Below the pieces are notes generated by a model, which saw only the letters and a list, made by a program, of their open reading frames with translations, was not told the DNA's origin and did no database searches. A stretch of 64,000 bases of DNA from Aurantiacibacter aquimixticola (GTDB lineage Bacteria; Pseudomonadota; Alphaproteobacteria; Sphingomonadales; Sphingomonadaceae), in NCBI RefSeq assembly GCF_003605475.1, contig NZ_RAHX01000001.1, positions 1,426,001 to 1,490,000 of the forward strand, given 5' to 3'. Positions 46,061-54,789 of the stretch are shown in pieces. The position numbers were made by a program, and so were the translations under genes. Within the stretch, counting starts at the first letter, position 1. Each line of letters begins with the position of its first letter.

Positions 46061-47339
46061 CGCGTGCTTCCTTCAAGGCAGTGTCGAGCCCGGCCGGTTG
46101 CCCGTCGTCATCTTCGCCGAACTGCCCTTCGGGCACCACGCCCTTCAATCGGCGGCGACCGAAGACCTTGCTCAGCGCGCGGCCGATCTTGGCGTAGAAG
46201 ACCTCGAGGAAGCCGATGGCTTGCCCGCCGGGGACGAAGGCGATCTGATAGAACATGAAGCCGATCATCCCCGCGAGCACGGCAAAGGGCCCCCACAGGG
46301 CCAGCCAGGGATCGAGCTGGCCGATCGCGGCCACCTCCGCGCCGTATTGGTTCACCTTGTGATAGGCGACGACGATCACGATGGAGAGGAACACGCCAAG
46401 TGCGGATGTCGATCGCTTCGGCGGTATGGCGAGGGCCACTGCCAGCAGCGGCAGCATGATCATCATCACCACTTCCACCATGCGGTAGTTGAAGTTGGCG
46501 AGGCTGCCTGCGCGCTCTGCCTCGGTGCTTTCCGGGTTCCAGCCGATCTCGAGCAACTCGGGGAGGACAAATTCGCGCTCATCCTCCCCGCGGTCCCGGA
46601 ATTGCTGGATGGCGGGCAGGTCTATCGGCAGATCGTGCTGGCTAAAGCTGAGAACGCGCGGCGTCCCGCTTTCGACCTCATGAACGATAGTGCCGTCCAT
46701 CAGCCGCAGAATGATCGTGTTGCGATCCTCCCGATTGGCAAGGAAGCGGCCTTCGCGCGCGGTGATCGAAAGCACCTGTCCGTCCTCTGCGGCAAAGCGG
46801 GCGAAGATGCCCTGCAACTGCCGCCCGTCATCCTCGCTCCCCTCGATCCGCAGCGCCATGCGGTCCTCGATGGTGTTGAACTCGCCGACTTTGATGGACG
46901 CGCCCAGGGCGCCCGAACGCAGCTCGAATTCCATCTCCTCATAGGCGAAACGCGCATTGGGCTGGATGAAGCCGACGATGGCAAAGTTAAGCGCCATCAG
47001 GCCGAGCGTAATGATATATGGCACTCGCAACAACCGCGCATAGGACCATCCGACGGCTCGCATCACGTCCAGCTCGCTCGATAGGGCCAGCTTGCGAAAC
47101 GCGAACAGGATTCCCAGCATCAGTCCCAACGGAATAGCGAGGCCGGCATATTCGGGAATGAGATTCAGCAGCATTTCGAACACGACGCCGACGGGCCCGC
47201 CCTCCATGCTGACGAACTCGAACAGCCGCAGCATCTTTTCCAGCATCAGCAGGCTGGCTGCCAGCACGAACACGCCGATCATCGGCACGACAACGAGCCG
47301 GAAGATGTAGCGATCGGTGGCGGTGATGAAGCGGGACAA
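46050..47339 (-). CDS. lptF: LPS export ABC transporter permease LptF
   Basis: A 429-residue partner of LptG in the LPS transporter. N-terminal helices include DRYIFRLVVVPMIGVFVLAA and the conserved IPLGLMLGILFAFRKLALSSELDVMRAVG cytoplasmic coupling region. A periplasmic jellyroll follows, then three C-terminal helices. A 40-residue charged tail extends beyond the last helix. lptB is not in the window. Confidence 0.94.
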   Translation of the reverse strand: MSRFITATDRYIFRLVVVPMIGVFVLAASLLMLEKMLRLFEFVSMEGGPVGVVFEMLLNLIPEYAGLAIPLGLMLGILFAFRKLALSSELDVMRAVGWSYARLLRVPYIITLGLMALNFAIVGFIQPNARFAYEEMEFELRSGALGASIKVGEFNTIEDRMALRIEGSEDDGRQLQGIFARFAAEDGQVLSITAREGRFLANREDRNTIILRLMDGTIVHEVESGTPRVLSFSQHDLPIDLPAIQQFRDRGEDEREFVLPELLEIGWNPESTEAERAGSLANFNYRMVEVVMMIMLPLLAVALAIPPKRSTSALGVFLSIVIVVAYHKVNQYGAEVAAIGQLDPWLALWGPFAVLAGMIGFMFYQIAFVPGGQAIGFLEVFYAKIGRALSKVFGRRRLKGVVPEGQFGEDDDGQPAGLDTALKEARGAA

Positions 47340-47424
47340 ATCCGGATCTCGTGGCTGGTGCTCTGGACGCCTTAGCCGCTATTCGGGCCGAAAACAGCCC
47401 CGCACCGTACCCTTGCGGTCCGCG

Positions 47425-47814
47425 TCAGGCTTTCTCGAGCGTACATTGCAGCGGGTGCTGATTTTCGCGGGCGAAATCCATCACCTGGTTCACTTTCGTT
47501 TCCGCGACCTCGTAGGGAAAAATCCCGCAAACGCCGACACCGCGCTGGTGGACGTGCAGCATCACCCGCGTCGCCTCCTCCAGATCCATGCGGAAAAAGC
47601 GTTTCAGGACGAGCACCACGAATTCCATCGGCGTGTAATCGTCGTTCAGCATCAGCACCTTGTACTGGCTGGGCCGCTTGGGTTTGGTGCGCGTCTTCGT
47701 CGCCAGGCCGACCTGACCATCGCCCTCGCCTCCACCCGCATCGTTACCGCCATCCTCGTCGGCGGCGCGGATCGTCCAGATCGGAACGGTTCGGGAAGAG
47801 CGGAGGTGTGTCAT
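47425..47814 (-). CDS. clpS: ClpS adaptor for N-degron proteolysis
   Basis: Binds proteins with bulky hydrophobic N termini and delivers them to ClpAP. The protein is 129 residues from ATG 47814. The core [20 protein letters not shown] carries the N-degron pocket residues and is followed by the [20 protein letters not shown] block. The N-terminal 45 residues are glycine- and acid-rich and disordered. clpA is not adjacent. Alternative starts (TTG 47853, ATG 47835) exist. Confidence 0.94.
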   Translation of the reverse strand: MTHLRSSRTVPIWTIRAADEDGGNDAGGGEGDGQVGLATKTRTKPKRPSQYKVLMLNDDYTPMEFVVLVLKRFFRMDLEEATRVMLHVHQRGVGVCGIFPYEVAETKVNQVMDFARENQHPLQCTLEKA

Positions 47815-47888
47815 GGCAGAGGGCAAATATCGCATCGCAAGCGAAACCTTCAAGGGGTCCTTTTTACCTTACGTCGATAGCGCATACG

Positions 47889-47920
47889 AAAAAGGCCGGG
47901 CAGCAGTGCAGCCCGGCCTT
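47889..47920 (-). terminator. Rho-independent terminator of the phasin gene
   Basis: AAGGCCGGGC / GCCCGGCCTT stem with a 9-nt loop. On the minus strand it ends in a run of T. It lies about 47 bp beyond the phasin stop. Confidence 0.85.
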
Positions 47921-47966
47921 GTCTAGGCGCTTCCTATCGAGGAGAAAGCGATTGTCTCGTTAGCGA

Positions 47967-48728
47967 TTACGCGACCTTCGAGAGCTTCTCGGCGGCGACA
48001 TTCACACGGCCCGTGATCGGGGCCATGGCTTCGTTCGCCAGCTTCATCGCGACATCGGTATTCTTGGAAGTCGCGGCGACCATGAAGTCGAAGTTGCGAC
48101 GCATGATCTTGCCCTGCAGCTGGAAAAGCTCGGTCGGGCTCTTGATCGCAGCCATTTCCTTCATGTCGGCGGTGGCGGTCTCGTAAACGACCTTCGCTTC
48201 GTCTGCATAGGTCTTGCCGAGCGTCTGGACACCCTCGGCAACGATCTTGCCGCTTTCGACGACGGCTTCGACATTGCCTTTTGCAAAGTCGGTCATGTCG
48301 GTCATCGCCGCCGTGCTTTTTTCGTAAGCGGCCTGGGTGCGGTCCTGCATGTCCTTGACGGCGTTGGCCATCGTGTCGGTCATAACGGCGGTGTAGTCGG
48401 TGTTCTGAGTAGCCATGATTTTTTCCTTGAGCTGGGTAACTGTGGGTTTCGATTTTGCTGCCGGAGTTTTCTTCGCAGCAGTGATTTTCTTAAGAGCGGG
48501 CTTCTTTGCGCTCTGCGCCTTTGTCGGCAGCGACTTTTTGGCCTTGGCCTTCGCCGCCGGAGCCGGAGCCGGAGCCGGAGCCTTCTTCGCGGCAGGCTTG
48601 CCTCCCGCCGTTGCATCCGCCTTCAGCGTTTCCGCCAACGGCTTCACCTTGGTGGGCGCCGTGCCGGAAGATGCCTCGGCGTAAGCCTTTTCGGCGCTGT
48701 CATCGATTTTGGACTTCGACTGTGCCAT
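47967..48728 (-). CDS. phaP: Phasin with histone-H1-like N-terminal tail
   Basis: A 253-residue PHA granule-coat protein. Residues about 105-253 form the helical phasin domain (TDTMANAVKDMQDRTQAAYE, SPTELFQLQGKIMRRNFDFM). Residues about 40-100 are an Ala/Lys/Pro-rich tail (KKAPAPAPAPAAKAKAKKSL) like histone H1 or the tail of Pseudomonas PhaF, which binds DNA. An internal ATG at 48416 with a strong AAGGA site would give a tail-less 149-residue phasin, so two forms are possible. Two 13-bp repeats upstream resemble PHA-regulator operators. Confidence 0.9.
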   Translation of the reverse strand: MAQSKSKIDDSAEKAYAEASSGTAPTKVKPLAETLKADATAGGKPAAKKAPAPAPAPAAKAKAKKSLPTKAQSAKKPALKKITAAKKTPAAKSKPTVTQLKEKIMATQNTDYTAVMTDTMANAVKDMQDRTQAAYEKSTAAMTDMTDFAKGNVEAVVESGKIVAEGVQTLGKTYADEAKVVYETATADMKEMAAIKSPTELFQLQGKIMRRNFDFMVAATSKNTDVAMKLANEAMAPITGRVNVAAEKLSKVA

Positions 48729-48771
48729 AATTCCTCACTTCGTACCGGGATGCGCAATCGCCATCCCTTGT

Positions 48772-48784
48772 TGCAGTGCACAAT
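48772..48784. repeat. PhaR-like operator repeat, copy 1
   Basis: TGCAGTGCACAAT, an exact copy of the sequence at 48820-48832, lies 44 bp upstream of the phasin start. TGC/GCA-rich dyads of this kind are bound by PhaR-type repressors in other alphaproteobacteria. The regulator is inferred. Confidence 0.6.
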
Positions 48785-48819
48785 TTATGCATGCACGCGC
48801 AAGAAGTCAAGAATTATTG

Positions 48820-48832
48820 TGCAGTGCACAAT
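48820..48832. repeat. PhaR-like operator repeat, copy 2
   Basis: Second exact copy of TGCAGTGCACAAT, 48 bp from the first. The spacer also contains TGCATGCACGCGCA. Together these make a likely multi-site operator between phaC and the phasin gene. Confidence 0.6.
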
Positions 48833-48869
48833 GGAGCACGTTCGCAGAATTCCTGGGGCTTTCGCGCCG

Positions 48870-50729
48870 TCAGCGCAATTTGACGTAACGCCCCGGAGCG
48901 TCTTCGATTGCAGGGTTCGATTTTCCACCGGGCCGGCGCGCAGCCGTCGCTTTTACCCGCTTGCCGCCATGACCTTCGATCCATGCGATCCAGTCCGGCC
49001 ACCAGCTGCCTGGATGCTCCGTGGCCCCTGCGATGAATTCATCGAGCGATACGAAGTCGGCCTCATTCGTCCAATACTGGTATTTCCCGGCATCGGGCGG
49101 ATTGACCACGCCAGCAATATGCCCGCTGCCCGCCAGCACGAAGCGGACCGGACCGGAGAAATGCTCGGTAATCTTCCAAACACTTTCGGGCGGCGCGATA
49201 TGGTCTTCCCGCCCCGCCTGGACATAACTCGGCGTCTGCACTTTCGTGAGGTCGATCGCGGTCCCTTCGGCCGATAGAGCGCCGGGTTCGACCATGCGAT
49301 TGTCGCGATACAGGTCCCGCAGATAGGCTGCGTGCCATTTTGCAGGCAGGTTGGTGACGTCGCCATTCCAGAAGAGCAGGTCGAACGCCGGATAATCCTC
49401 TCCCAATAGGTAGTGATTGACCACATAGTTCCAGATCAGATCCGAACCGCGCAGCATGTTGAAAGTAGCGGCGAGATAGCGTCCGTCGAGATATCCGCCC
49501 TGGCTCGCCTGCCGAATGAACTCGAGCTTACCGTCATCGACGAACAGCTGCAGATCGCCGGCATTCGCGAAGTCGATCTGCGCGGTAAAAAACGTCGCAC
49601 TCGCAACCTTGTCCGCCTCGCCGCGCTCCGCCAGCACGGCCAGCGTACCCGCAAGGGTCGTCCCCGCTACGCAGTAGCCGATCGTGTGGACGCTATCGAC
49701 GCCGAGGCGCTCACGAACCACATCGATCGCGTGCATCTGAGCACGGAAATAATCGTCCCAGTCGATATGGGCGAGGCTCTCATCCGCGCTCTTCCAGCTG
49801 ACCATGCAGACCGTCAGCCCCTGGGCGACGGCCCAGCGAACGAAGCTCTTCTTCTCGTTAAGGTCGAGGATGTAGAAGCGATTGATCCATGGCGGGAAAA
49901 TCAGCAGCGGCGTCTCGATCACTTCGTTGGTGCTGGGCGCATACTGGATGAGCTGGAAAAGCTCGGTCTCGTAAATGACCTTCCCAGGGGTTGCGGCAAT
50001 ATTCTCTCCCACTTCGAACTGGCTGGTATCGGTGTGGGTCAGCTGGCCCTTTTCAAGATCGCCGGACAGGCGCTCCAGTCCGCGCATGATGTTCTCGCCG
50101 CCGGTTTCCATCGTGCGTTCGAGCACGACCGGGTTCATCAGCGGATAGTTTGCAGGGCTCATCGCATCGAGCACGTTTTGCGTGGCAAAACACAGATTGC
50201 GGCGATCCTCTTCGGAAAGGCCTTGCGCGCTATCGACGCTTTCGCGCAGCCGCTCGGCAATCAGCAGGTATGTCTGGTGGATGAGCGCGAAGACGGGCTG
50301 CTCTCGCCAAGCCTTGTCGGCGAACCGTCGATCCCGGCGAGGAAGCTGAGGATCGTCCGCCTCGCCGCCATCCGCGTCATATTGCGAGAGAACGCCCTGC
50401 CACAGCGCGAAGCTGTCCGCCCACATCTTCTGCTGCGCAGCCGGATCCAGCATCGGAACACTGGCGGACCATTGCTGCATCGCCTCCATCCAGCGTGCCG
50501 GATCGGCCATCAGCGGCGCGGCATCGGCGTCGGCGGGTGTCCAAGCTTGCAACCAGCTGCGCTGGAATTGCGCCATCGTATCGGCCATGGTGTCCACGGC
50601 GCTGCGATCCTGCGCCGCATCGTCTGGGACAAGCGCTTGCATCATCTGCCGCGCGCTCTCGCCCTGGATGCGCATCATTTCCGTGAAGATATCGGCGGCG
50701 TCTGCCCCGCTGTCGCTCTGATCGGTCAT
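48870..50729 (-). CDS. phaC: Class I poly(3-hydroxyalkanoate) synthase
   Basis: Polymerises 3-hydroxyacyl-CoA into PHA granules. The protein is 619 residues from ATG 50729. The lipase-like nucleophile box is GYCVAGT (Cys near residue 352), with the general base Asp in AGREDHIAP and the catalytic His in GSGHIAGV. The PPWINRFYILDLNEKKSFVRW segment is typical of class I synthases. The frame is open further upstream but antisense to the aminotransferase. The phasin gene follows on the same strand after about 140 bp. Confidence 0.96.
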   Translation of the reverse strand: MTDQSDSGADAADIFTEMMRIQGESARQMMQALVPDDAAQDRSAVDTMADTMAQFQRSWLQAWTPADADAAPLMADPARWMEAMQQWSASVPMLDPAAQQKMWADSFALWQGVLSQYDADGGEADDPQLPRRDRRFADKAWREQPVFALIHQTYLLIAERLRESVDSAQGLSEEDRRNLCFATQNVLDAMSPANYPLMNPVVLERTMETGGENIMRGLERLSGDLEKGQLTHTDTSQFEVGENIAATPGKVIYETELFQLIQYAPSTNEVIETPLLIFPPWINRFYILDLNEKKSFVRWAVAQGLTVCMVSWKSADESLAHIDWDDYFRAQMHAIDVVRERLGVDSVHTIGYCVAGTTLAGTLAVLAERGEADKVASATFFTAQIDFANAGDLQLFVDDGKLEFIRQASQGGYLDGRYLAATFNMLRGSDLIWNYVVNHYLLGEDYPAFDLLFWNGDVTNLPAKWHAAYLRDLYRDNRMVEPGALSAEGTAIDLTKVQTPSYVQAGREDHIAPPESVWKITEHFSGPVRFVLAGSGHIAGVVNPPDAGKYQYWTNEADFVSLDEFIAGATEHPGSWWPDWIAWIEGHGGKRVKATAARRPGGKSNPAIEDAPGRYVKLR

Positions 50730-50873
50730 GACATCCCTATAGCGGGCACCGAGCCCCTTGGGGAGAGGCACTGCCCCACGCATTGCATTGCGAACGCGAG
50801 CCACGCGTTGCGTCGCCATCCGGTTTCGTTCATCACTGCCGCGCTGCAACACGAAACCGGATCGACACCAGCG

Positions 50874-52073
50874 ATGGACAACGAATTCTACCGCATCAAG
50901 CGCCTGCCCCCCTATGTCATCGCAGAAGTCAATGCGATGCGGGCCGCCGCAAGAGCGGAAGGGCGCGACATCATCGATCTGGGCATGGGCAATCCCGACC
51001 AGCCGCCGCCGCCGCATGTGATCGAGAAGCTGTGCGAAGTCGCGGCGAAGCCCGATGCGCATGGTTATTCGCAGTCCAAGGGTATTCCGGGACTGCGCAA
51101 GGCGCAGGCGGATTATTACGGACGCCGCTTTGGCGTCTCGCTCGATCCCGAAAGCGAAGTGATCGTCACGCTGGGATCGAAGGAGGGGCTTGCCAGCCTG
51201 GCGACCGCGATTACCGCGCCGGGCGACACGATCCTCGCGCCCAACCCCAGCTATCCAATACATACTTTCGGCTTCATCATCGCCGGCGCCTCGATTCGTT
51301 CGGTACCGACGACGCCGGACGAGCAATATTGGCATGCGCTGGAGCAGGCGGTGAACTTCACCGTCCCGCGCCCGACAGTGCTGGTCGTGAATTTTCCATC
51401 CAATCCGACGGCCGAAGTCGTCGATCTGGAATTTTACGAACGCCTTGTCGACTGGGCGAAATTCCATCGCGTCTGGATCCTGTCGGACCTCGCCTACTCG
51501 GAACTCTATTACGACGGCAAGCCCACGCCTTCTATCCTGCAGGTGAAGGGCGCGAAGGATGTGGCGATCGAATTTACGAGCCTTTCGAAGACATATGGCA
51601 TGGCCGGGTGGCGCATGGGCTTCGCCGTCGGCAACCGCACGCTGATTTCAGCTCTCACCCGCGTGAAAAGCTACATCGACTACGGCGCCTTCACGCCGAT
51701 CCAGGCAGCAGCCTGCGCGGCGCTTAACGGACCCCAGGAGATCGTGGAGACGACGCGCAAAATGTACCACAAGCGGCGCGATGTCATGGTGGAAGCCTTT
51801 GGGCGCGCCGGCTGGGACATACCCTCCCCACCCGCCAGCATGTTCGCCTGGGCACCCCTCCCGCCGGGCCTCGAGGAAATGGGCAGCCTGGAATTTTCGA
51901 AGCAGTTGTTGACCCAGGCCGAAGTCGCCGTGGCTCCGGGCGTCGGCTATGGCGAGGATGGCGAAGGCTTCGTTCGCATTGCCATGGTCGAGAATGAGCA
52001 ACGCCTGCGTCAGGCCGCACGAAACATCAAACGCTACCTGCAGTCCATGGGCGTGGAAACACCAGCTGACTGA
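50874..52073 (+). CDS. PLP-dependent class I/II aminotransferase (AlaC-like)
   Basis: A 399-residue fold-type I aminotransferase. The PLP lysine is in FTSLSKTYGMAGWRMGFAVG; other marks are DLGMGNPDQPPP, NFPSNPTAEV and SDLAYSELYYD. Sequence type fits AlaC/LL-diaminopimelate aminotransferase-like enzymes, which make alanine or related amino acids. Substrate is uncertain. The long open frame upstream is antisense to phaC; the ATG at 50874 gives the canonical start. Confidence 0.88.
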   Translation: MDNEFYRIKRLPPYVIAEVNAMRAAARAEGRDIIDLGMGNPDQPPPPHVIEKLCEVAAKPDAHGYSQSKGIPGLRKAQADYYGRRFGVSLDPESEVIVTLGSKEGLASLATAITAPGDTILAPNPSYPIHTFGFIIAGASIRSVPTTPDEQYWHALEQAVNFTVPRPTVLVVNFPSNPTAEVVDLEFYERLVDWAKFHRVWILSDLAYSELYYDGKPTPSILQVKGAKDVAIEFTSLSKTYGMAGWRMGFAVGNRTLISALTRVKSYIDYGAFTPIQAAACAALNGPQEIVETTRKMYHKRRDVMVEAFGRAGWDIPSPPASMFAWAPLPPGLEEMGSLEFSKQLLTQAEVAVAPGVGYGEDGEGFVRIAMVENEQRLRQAARNIKRYLQSMGVETPAD

Positions 52074-52172
52074 CGTTCGGCATCGCTTTGCACCGGCGCG
52101 CACATTCCCTTACTTGCAGCGAGTCGCAAAGCACGCTGACATGCGGCAGACGCCTTTTCGGGGAGCGGCGGA

Positions 52173-52913
52173 TTGTCAACATTCGGCTGGATCGCTGACG
52201 GCACGCAGCCGCCGCCGCGTTGGGACCTGCGCCGGAGAGGCTGGACGCTATGCGCCGGGCGGTGCGGTTGCCGCGCAGAATGTCGACACGTCCTGCTGTG
52301 CGATGTGCGGCGGCTGTCAGACGCGCAATGCATCGCCCTTGCCGAAGCCGACCGGCCCGCATGGCGCCTGATCATGCTCGGCGTGGAAGATGCGGGGCTG
52401 CGAGCCCGCCTTCTCGGGCTTGGCTGTGCGGAGGCGCTTCGTGAGGACACCGATCTGCTCGAACTGCATGCCCGAACGCAGCGTGTATCGGACATGTTCG
52501 GCATGCTGCCGCGCTGGCGCAATATCGGAGCGCTAACGCTCGACCTCTTTCACCGCGATGCGCGTCATGGCGCGAATTGGCTCGGCTTGCATCCGCGTGA
52601 ATTCGGTGTGCTTTGGCGGCTGAGCGACGAGCCCGGTCGGCGGGTATCGCGCCGTCAGCTGCTTACCGATGTGTGGCGACTGACTCACGAGCCGGATACC
52701 AACAGCGTCGAGGTTCACGTATCGCGTTTGCGAACGAAGCTGGCCCTTGCGGGCAGCGCCGGCGTCATCGAAACCCACCCTGAGGGAGGCTATTGCCTGG
52801 CCGACGCACCGCCATTCATGCTTTCCGACAGAAACACCGCGCCCGATGCACTCGATGCCTATCTGCGCGAACTGGGTTGGGCGACTTCCAACGCGCAGAA
52901 CGTGGCCGATTGA
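52173..52913 (+). CDS. OmpR/PhoB-type winged-helix regulator with degenerate N domain
   Basis: A 246-residue DNA-binding protein. The C-terminal region (about 125-220) is a PhoB/OmpR winged helix (LGLHPREFGVLWRLSDEPG, TNSVEVHVSRLRTKL, IETHPEGGYCLAD). The N-terminal part resembles a receiver in size but shows no clear acidic pocket or phosphoacceptor Asp, so it is probably not phosphorylated by a partner kinase. The start is TTG 52173 preceded by a GGGAGCGG ribosome site. No kinase is adjacent. Confidence 0.75.
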   Translation: MSTFGWIADGTQPPPRWDLRRRGWTLCAGRCGCRAECRHVLLCDVRRLSDAQCIALAEADRPAWRLIMLGVEDAGLRARLLGLGCAEALREDTDLLELHARTQRVSDMFGMLPRWRNIGALTLDLFHRDARHGANWLGLHPREFGVLWRLSDEPGRRVSRRQLLTDVWRLTHEPDTNSVEVHVSRLRTKLALAGSAGVIETHPEGGYCLADAPPFMLSDRNTAPDALDAYLRELGWATSNAQNVAD

Positions 52914-52922
52914 AGCGGGCGA

Positions 52923-53210
52923 TCAGTCCGACACGAGGGCGCTGAACTTGTCGTAAATCGTTTCATGCAGCGGCTGTTCGAAGGTGAGCCCGGCGCGGCC
53001 ATCCTCGATCCAGACCAATTCTGCCGGCTGCGCGGAAAGGCCCGGCAGCGTGATTAAGACGCGGTCCCCGATTTCCGCGCTCCACCCCTGTGCCTGCACC
53101 ATCGCGCCGCCGATCGAGATGTCGAGCACTTCCAGTTCGGCGCTGGCACCGCGGCGGGAGCGACATTTGATGCGAAGAACCGGCTTATTCGTGTCTGCCG
53201 AAATAACCAT
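52923..53210 (-). CDS. Short PilZ-domain protein
   Basis: A 95-residue PilZ-fold protein with the (D/N)xSxxG element as VLDISIGGAMVQ and basic residues upstream (RIKCRSRR) where c-di-GMP-binding arginines occur. The arginine spacing is not perfectly canonical, so ligand binding is uncertain. The ATG at 53210 has a GAGG ribosome site. It could act on motility, surface attachment or polysaccharide, and lies just before the tRNAs and the pilus operon. Confidence 0.78.
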   Translation of the reverse strand: MVISADTNKPVLRIKCRSRRGASAELEVLDISIGGAMVQAQGWSAEIGDRVLITLPGLSAQPAELVWIEDGRAGLTFEQPLHETIYDKFSALVSD

Positions 53211-53434
53211 GGTGGGCCTCTTCCAAGCGTCTCGTCTCGCGCCAGCAGGGAATGCCAAGACTTCGTTGCCAAGCCGTTTACGCGATCTTGACTCTGAAGC
53301 GTGCCAGGGCGCGGCGGCGATGCGACATTGCGGTGGACAGGCGCGCAATCCGCGCTATTGGGAAGCCCGATTTGCGAAAACCATACGATGGCGGTGTGCT
53401 CTGCAGACCCAGATCGATCGCAAGTCGCTGATAA

Positions 53435-53508
53435 GGCCCGATGGCGGAGTGGTTACGCAGAGGACTGCAAATCCTTGCACGCCGGTTCGATTCCGGCTCG
53501 GGCCTCCA
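53435..53508 (+). tRNA. tRNA-Cys (GCA)
   Basis: A 74-nt cloverleaf. Acceptor GGCCCGA pairs with TCGGGCC, the anticodon GCA is at 53467-53469 in a CTGCAAA loop, the T arm has GGTTCGATTCC, and CCA is encoded. It is followed by tRNA-Thr 49 bp later. Confidence 0.96.
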
Positions 53509-53525
53509 TTTTCAGGCTTGGCATC

Positions 53526-53562
53526 GCGGCAATGTCGCGACTAAGAGCCGCGACATTGCCGC
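53526..53562 (+). repeat. Inverted repeat overlapping the 5' end of tRNA-Thr
   Basis: GCGGCAATGTCGCG (53526-53539) pairs perfectly with CGCGACATTGCCGC (53549-53562). The 3' arm includes the first five bases of tRNA-Thr. In the primary transcript this hairpin would compete with the tRNA acceptor stem. Confidence 0.7.
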
Positions 53563-53633
53563 CTTAGCTCAGCTGGTAGAGCATCGCATTCGTAATGCGG
53601 GGGTCACAGGTTCGAGTCCTGTAGGCGGCACCA
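53558..53633 (+). tRNA. tRNA-Thr (CGT)
   Basis: A 76-nt cloverleaf. Acceptor GCCGCCT pairs with AGGCGGC, the anticodon loop TTCGTAA gives anticodon CGT, the T arm is ACAGGTTCGAGTCCTGT, and CCA is encoded. It reads ACG codons. Confidence 0.96.
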
Positions 53634-54057
53634 TCTCTTTCAGTAATGTTTTGCGAGGCCTGTGGTTCAAGAGCCGTTCGGCTAGTTGCGTGTTTGGGTC
53701 CTGTTTGGAGCGTTTTGGGCAGGCTCCCATTTCATACCAAGTTGGAGGTCTGAAAGTGGGCCGGGAGCGGACTGTCCGGTTCTTGGCTCAACTTTCAGGG
53801 TCGCTGACCTTTTTGCCCATGATCGCACGACCAGGGACAGCACAAACAGATATGCAGCACCCTATTTTACGACCACGCTTCTGATCGAACGGAACAATGT
53901 GGTCCAAATCTAGACGAGGGTATGAGATTTCACCAATCGTTCTAGCCACGGTTAGATATAACACCCTGAGGACGTTGGGTTTTTCAATCAGCGGATCAAC
54001 CAATTCTCGATTTAGGACAATTCAGGGATTCGTGCTTTTGTTTGTTGGCACCTTTCG
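53634..54057. other. AT-rich gene-poor spacer after tRNA-Thr
   Basis: No convincing gene. The composition is more AT-rich than the flanks. A minus-strand frame at 53788-54003 contains LDLDHIVPFDQKRG, faintly like an HNH nuclease motif, but without the rest of a domain. It may be a decayed insertion near a tRNA or simply a long leader for the pilus operon. Confidence 0.4.
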
Positions 54058-54073
54058 TTAAGAAATCGTTAAC
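54058..54073 (+). promoter_or_regulatory. CtrA-type box upstream of the pilus operon
   Basis: TTAA-GAAATCG-TTAACC is a perfect TTAA-N7-TTAA motif, the binding site of the cell-cycle regulator CtrA in alphaproteobacteria. It lies about 130 bp upstream of the major pilin start. Confidence 0.6.
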
Positions 54074-54201
54074 CGAATTGAGAGGGGCGATTCGTTTTCT
54101 CTCATATCGGCAGAGGGGTTGCTGAACTTGCATGTGCGCGAGGGCTCGATTTTGGGCCTGACTGCTCATGTCGTATTGATGATAAATCTAGGGGTTTACT
54201 T

Positions 54202-54753
54202 ATGAAAAAGCTTATTCTTGCCGGTGCTGGTGCAGTCGTGGCGTTCTCTTCTACGCCGGCTCTTGCCGACCCGACGGCATCGGAAGATCTCGACATCTCT
54301 GCCACCGTTCTGCCTGAGTGCAGCCTGGCCGACCTTTCCCCGGTCGATTTCGGCAATCTCGCGATCGACACCGCTTCTGGCCCCGATGCGCTGCTGCTCA
54401 CTGGCGACCGGTACGACAGTGGTCAGCAGACTTGGACGAGCTGCAACTATGCCGCAACGATTACGATCTCCGGCACACCGATGGAAAACCAGGATCAGGT
54501 CAACGACGGCCCGGATGCTGGTGATTTCACTGACGAGCTGCACTATCGTATCACCTGGCGTTCGGACAATGCGAACGATTTCCTCCAGGCAAACCTGCGC
54601 ACAACCGATGGTTCTTCCGTTTCGCGTGCTCAGAACGGCGCGTTCCACAACAACGCCATCGTGAACACGGCGCTCACGGTTTCGGACAACCCGCTGCGCC
54701 CGCTGTCCGGCACCTACACCGCGACCGCTACGCTAACGCTCGGCGCCATCTAA
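54202..54753 (+). CDS. Spore coat U (SCPU) domain major pilin
   Basis: A 183-residue secreted protein with signal peptide MKKLILAGAGAVVAFSSTPALA and a single SCPU/Csu-type pilin domain: a paired cysteine scaffold (PECSLADLS and WTSCNYAATITI) and a C-terminal donor-strand-type beta sequence ending TATATLTLGAI. It has an AGGGG ribosome site at 7-nt spacing. As first gene before chaperone, usher and adhesin it is the probable main subunit. A stem-loop follows, suggesting that pilin is made in excess over the assembly genes. Confidence 0.85.
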   Translation: MKKLILAGAGAVVAFSSTPALADPTASEDLDISATVLPECSLADLSPVDFGNLAIDTASGPDALLLTGDRYDSGQQTWTSCNYAATITISGTPMENQDQVNDGPDAGDFTDELHYRITWRSDNANDFLQANLRTTDGSSVSRAQNGAFHNNAIVNTALTVSDNPLRPLSGTYTATATLTLGAI

Positions 54754-54789
54754 AACAGTAAGCGAAAGTTCGCTTTCGCCGACTGTGAC

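Noticed and set aside
49413-50873. Long N-terminal extension of the aminotransferase frame
   Set aside because: It lies antisense to phaC; the canonical aminotransferase N terminus begins at 50874.
53788-54003. Possible HNH-nuclease fragment (LDLDHIVPFDQKRG)
   Set aside because: Only one weak motif; no cysteine pairs, no full domain and no ribosome site.
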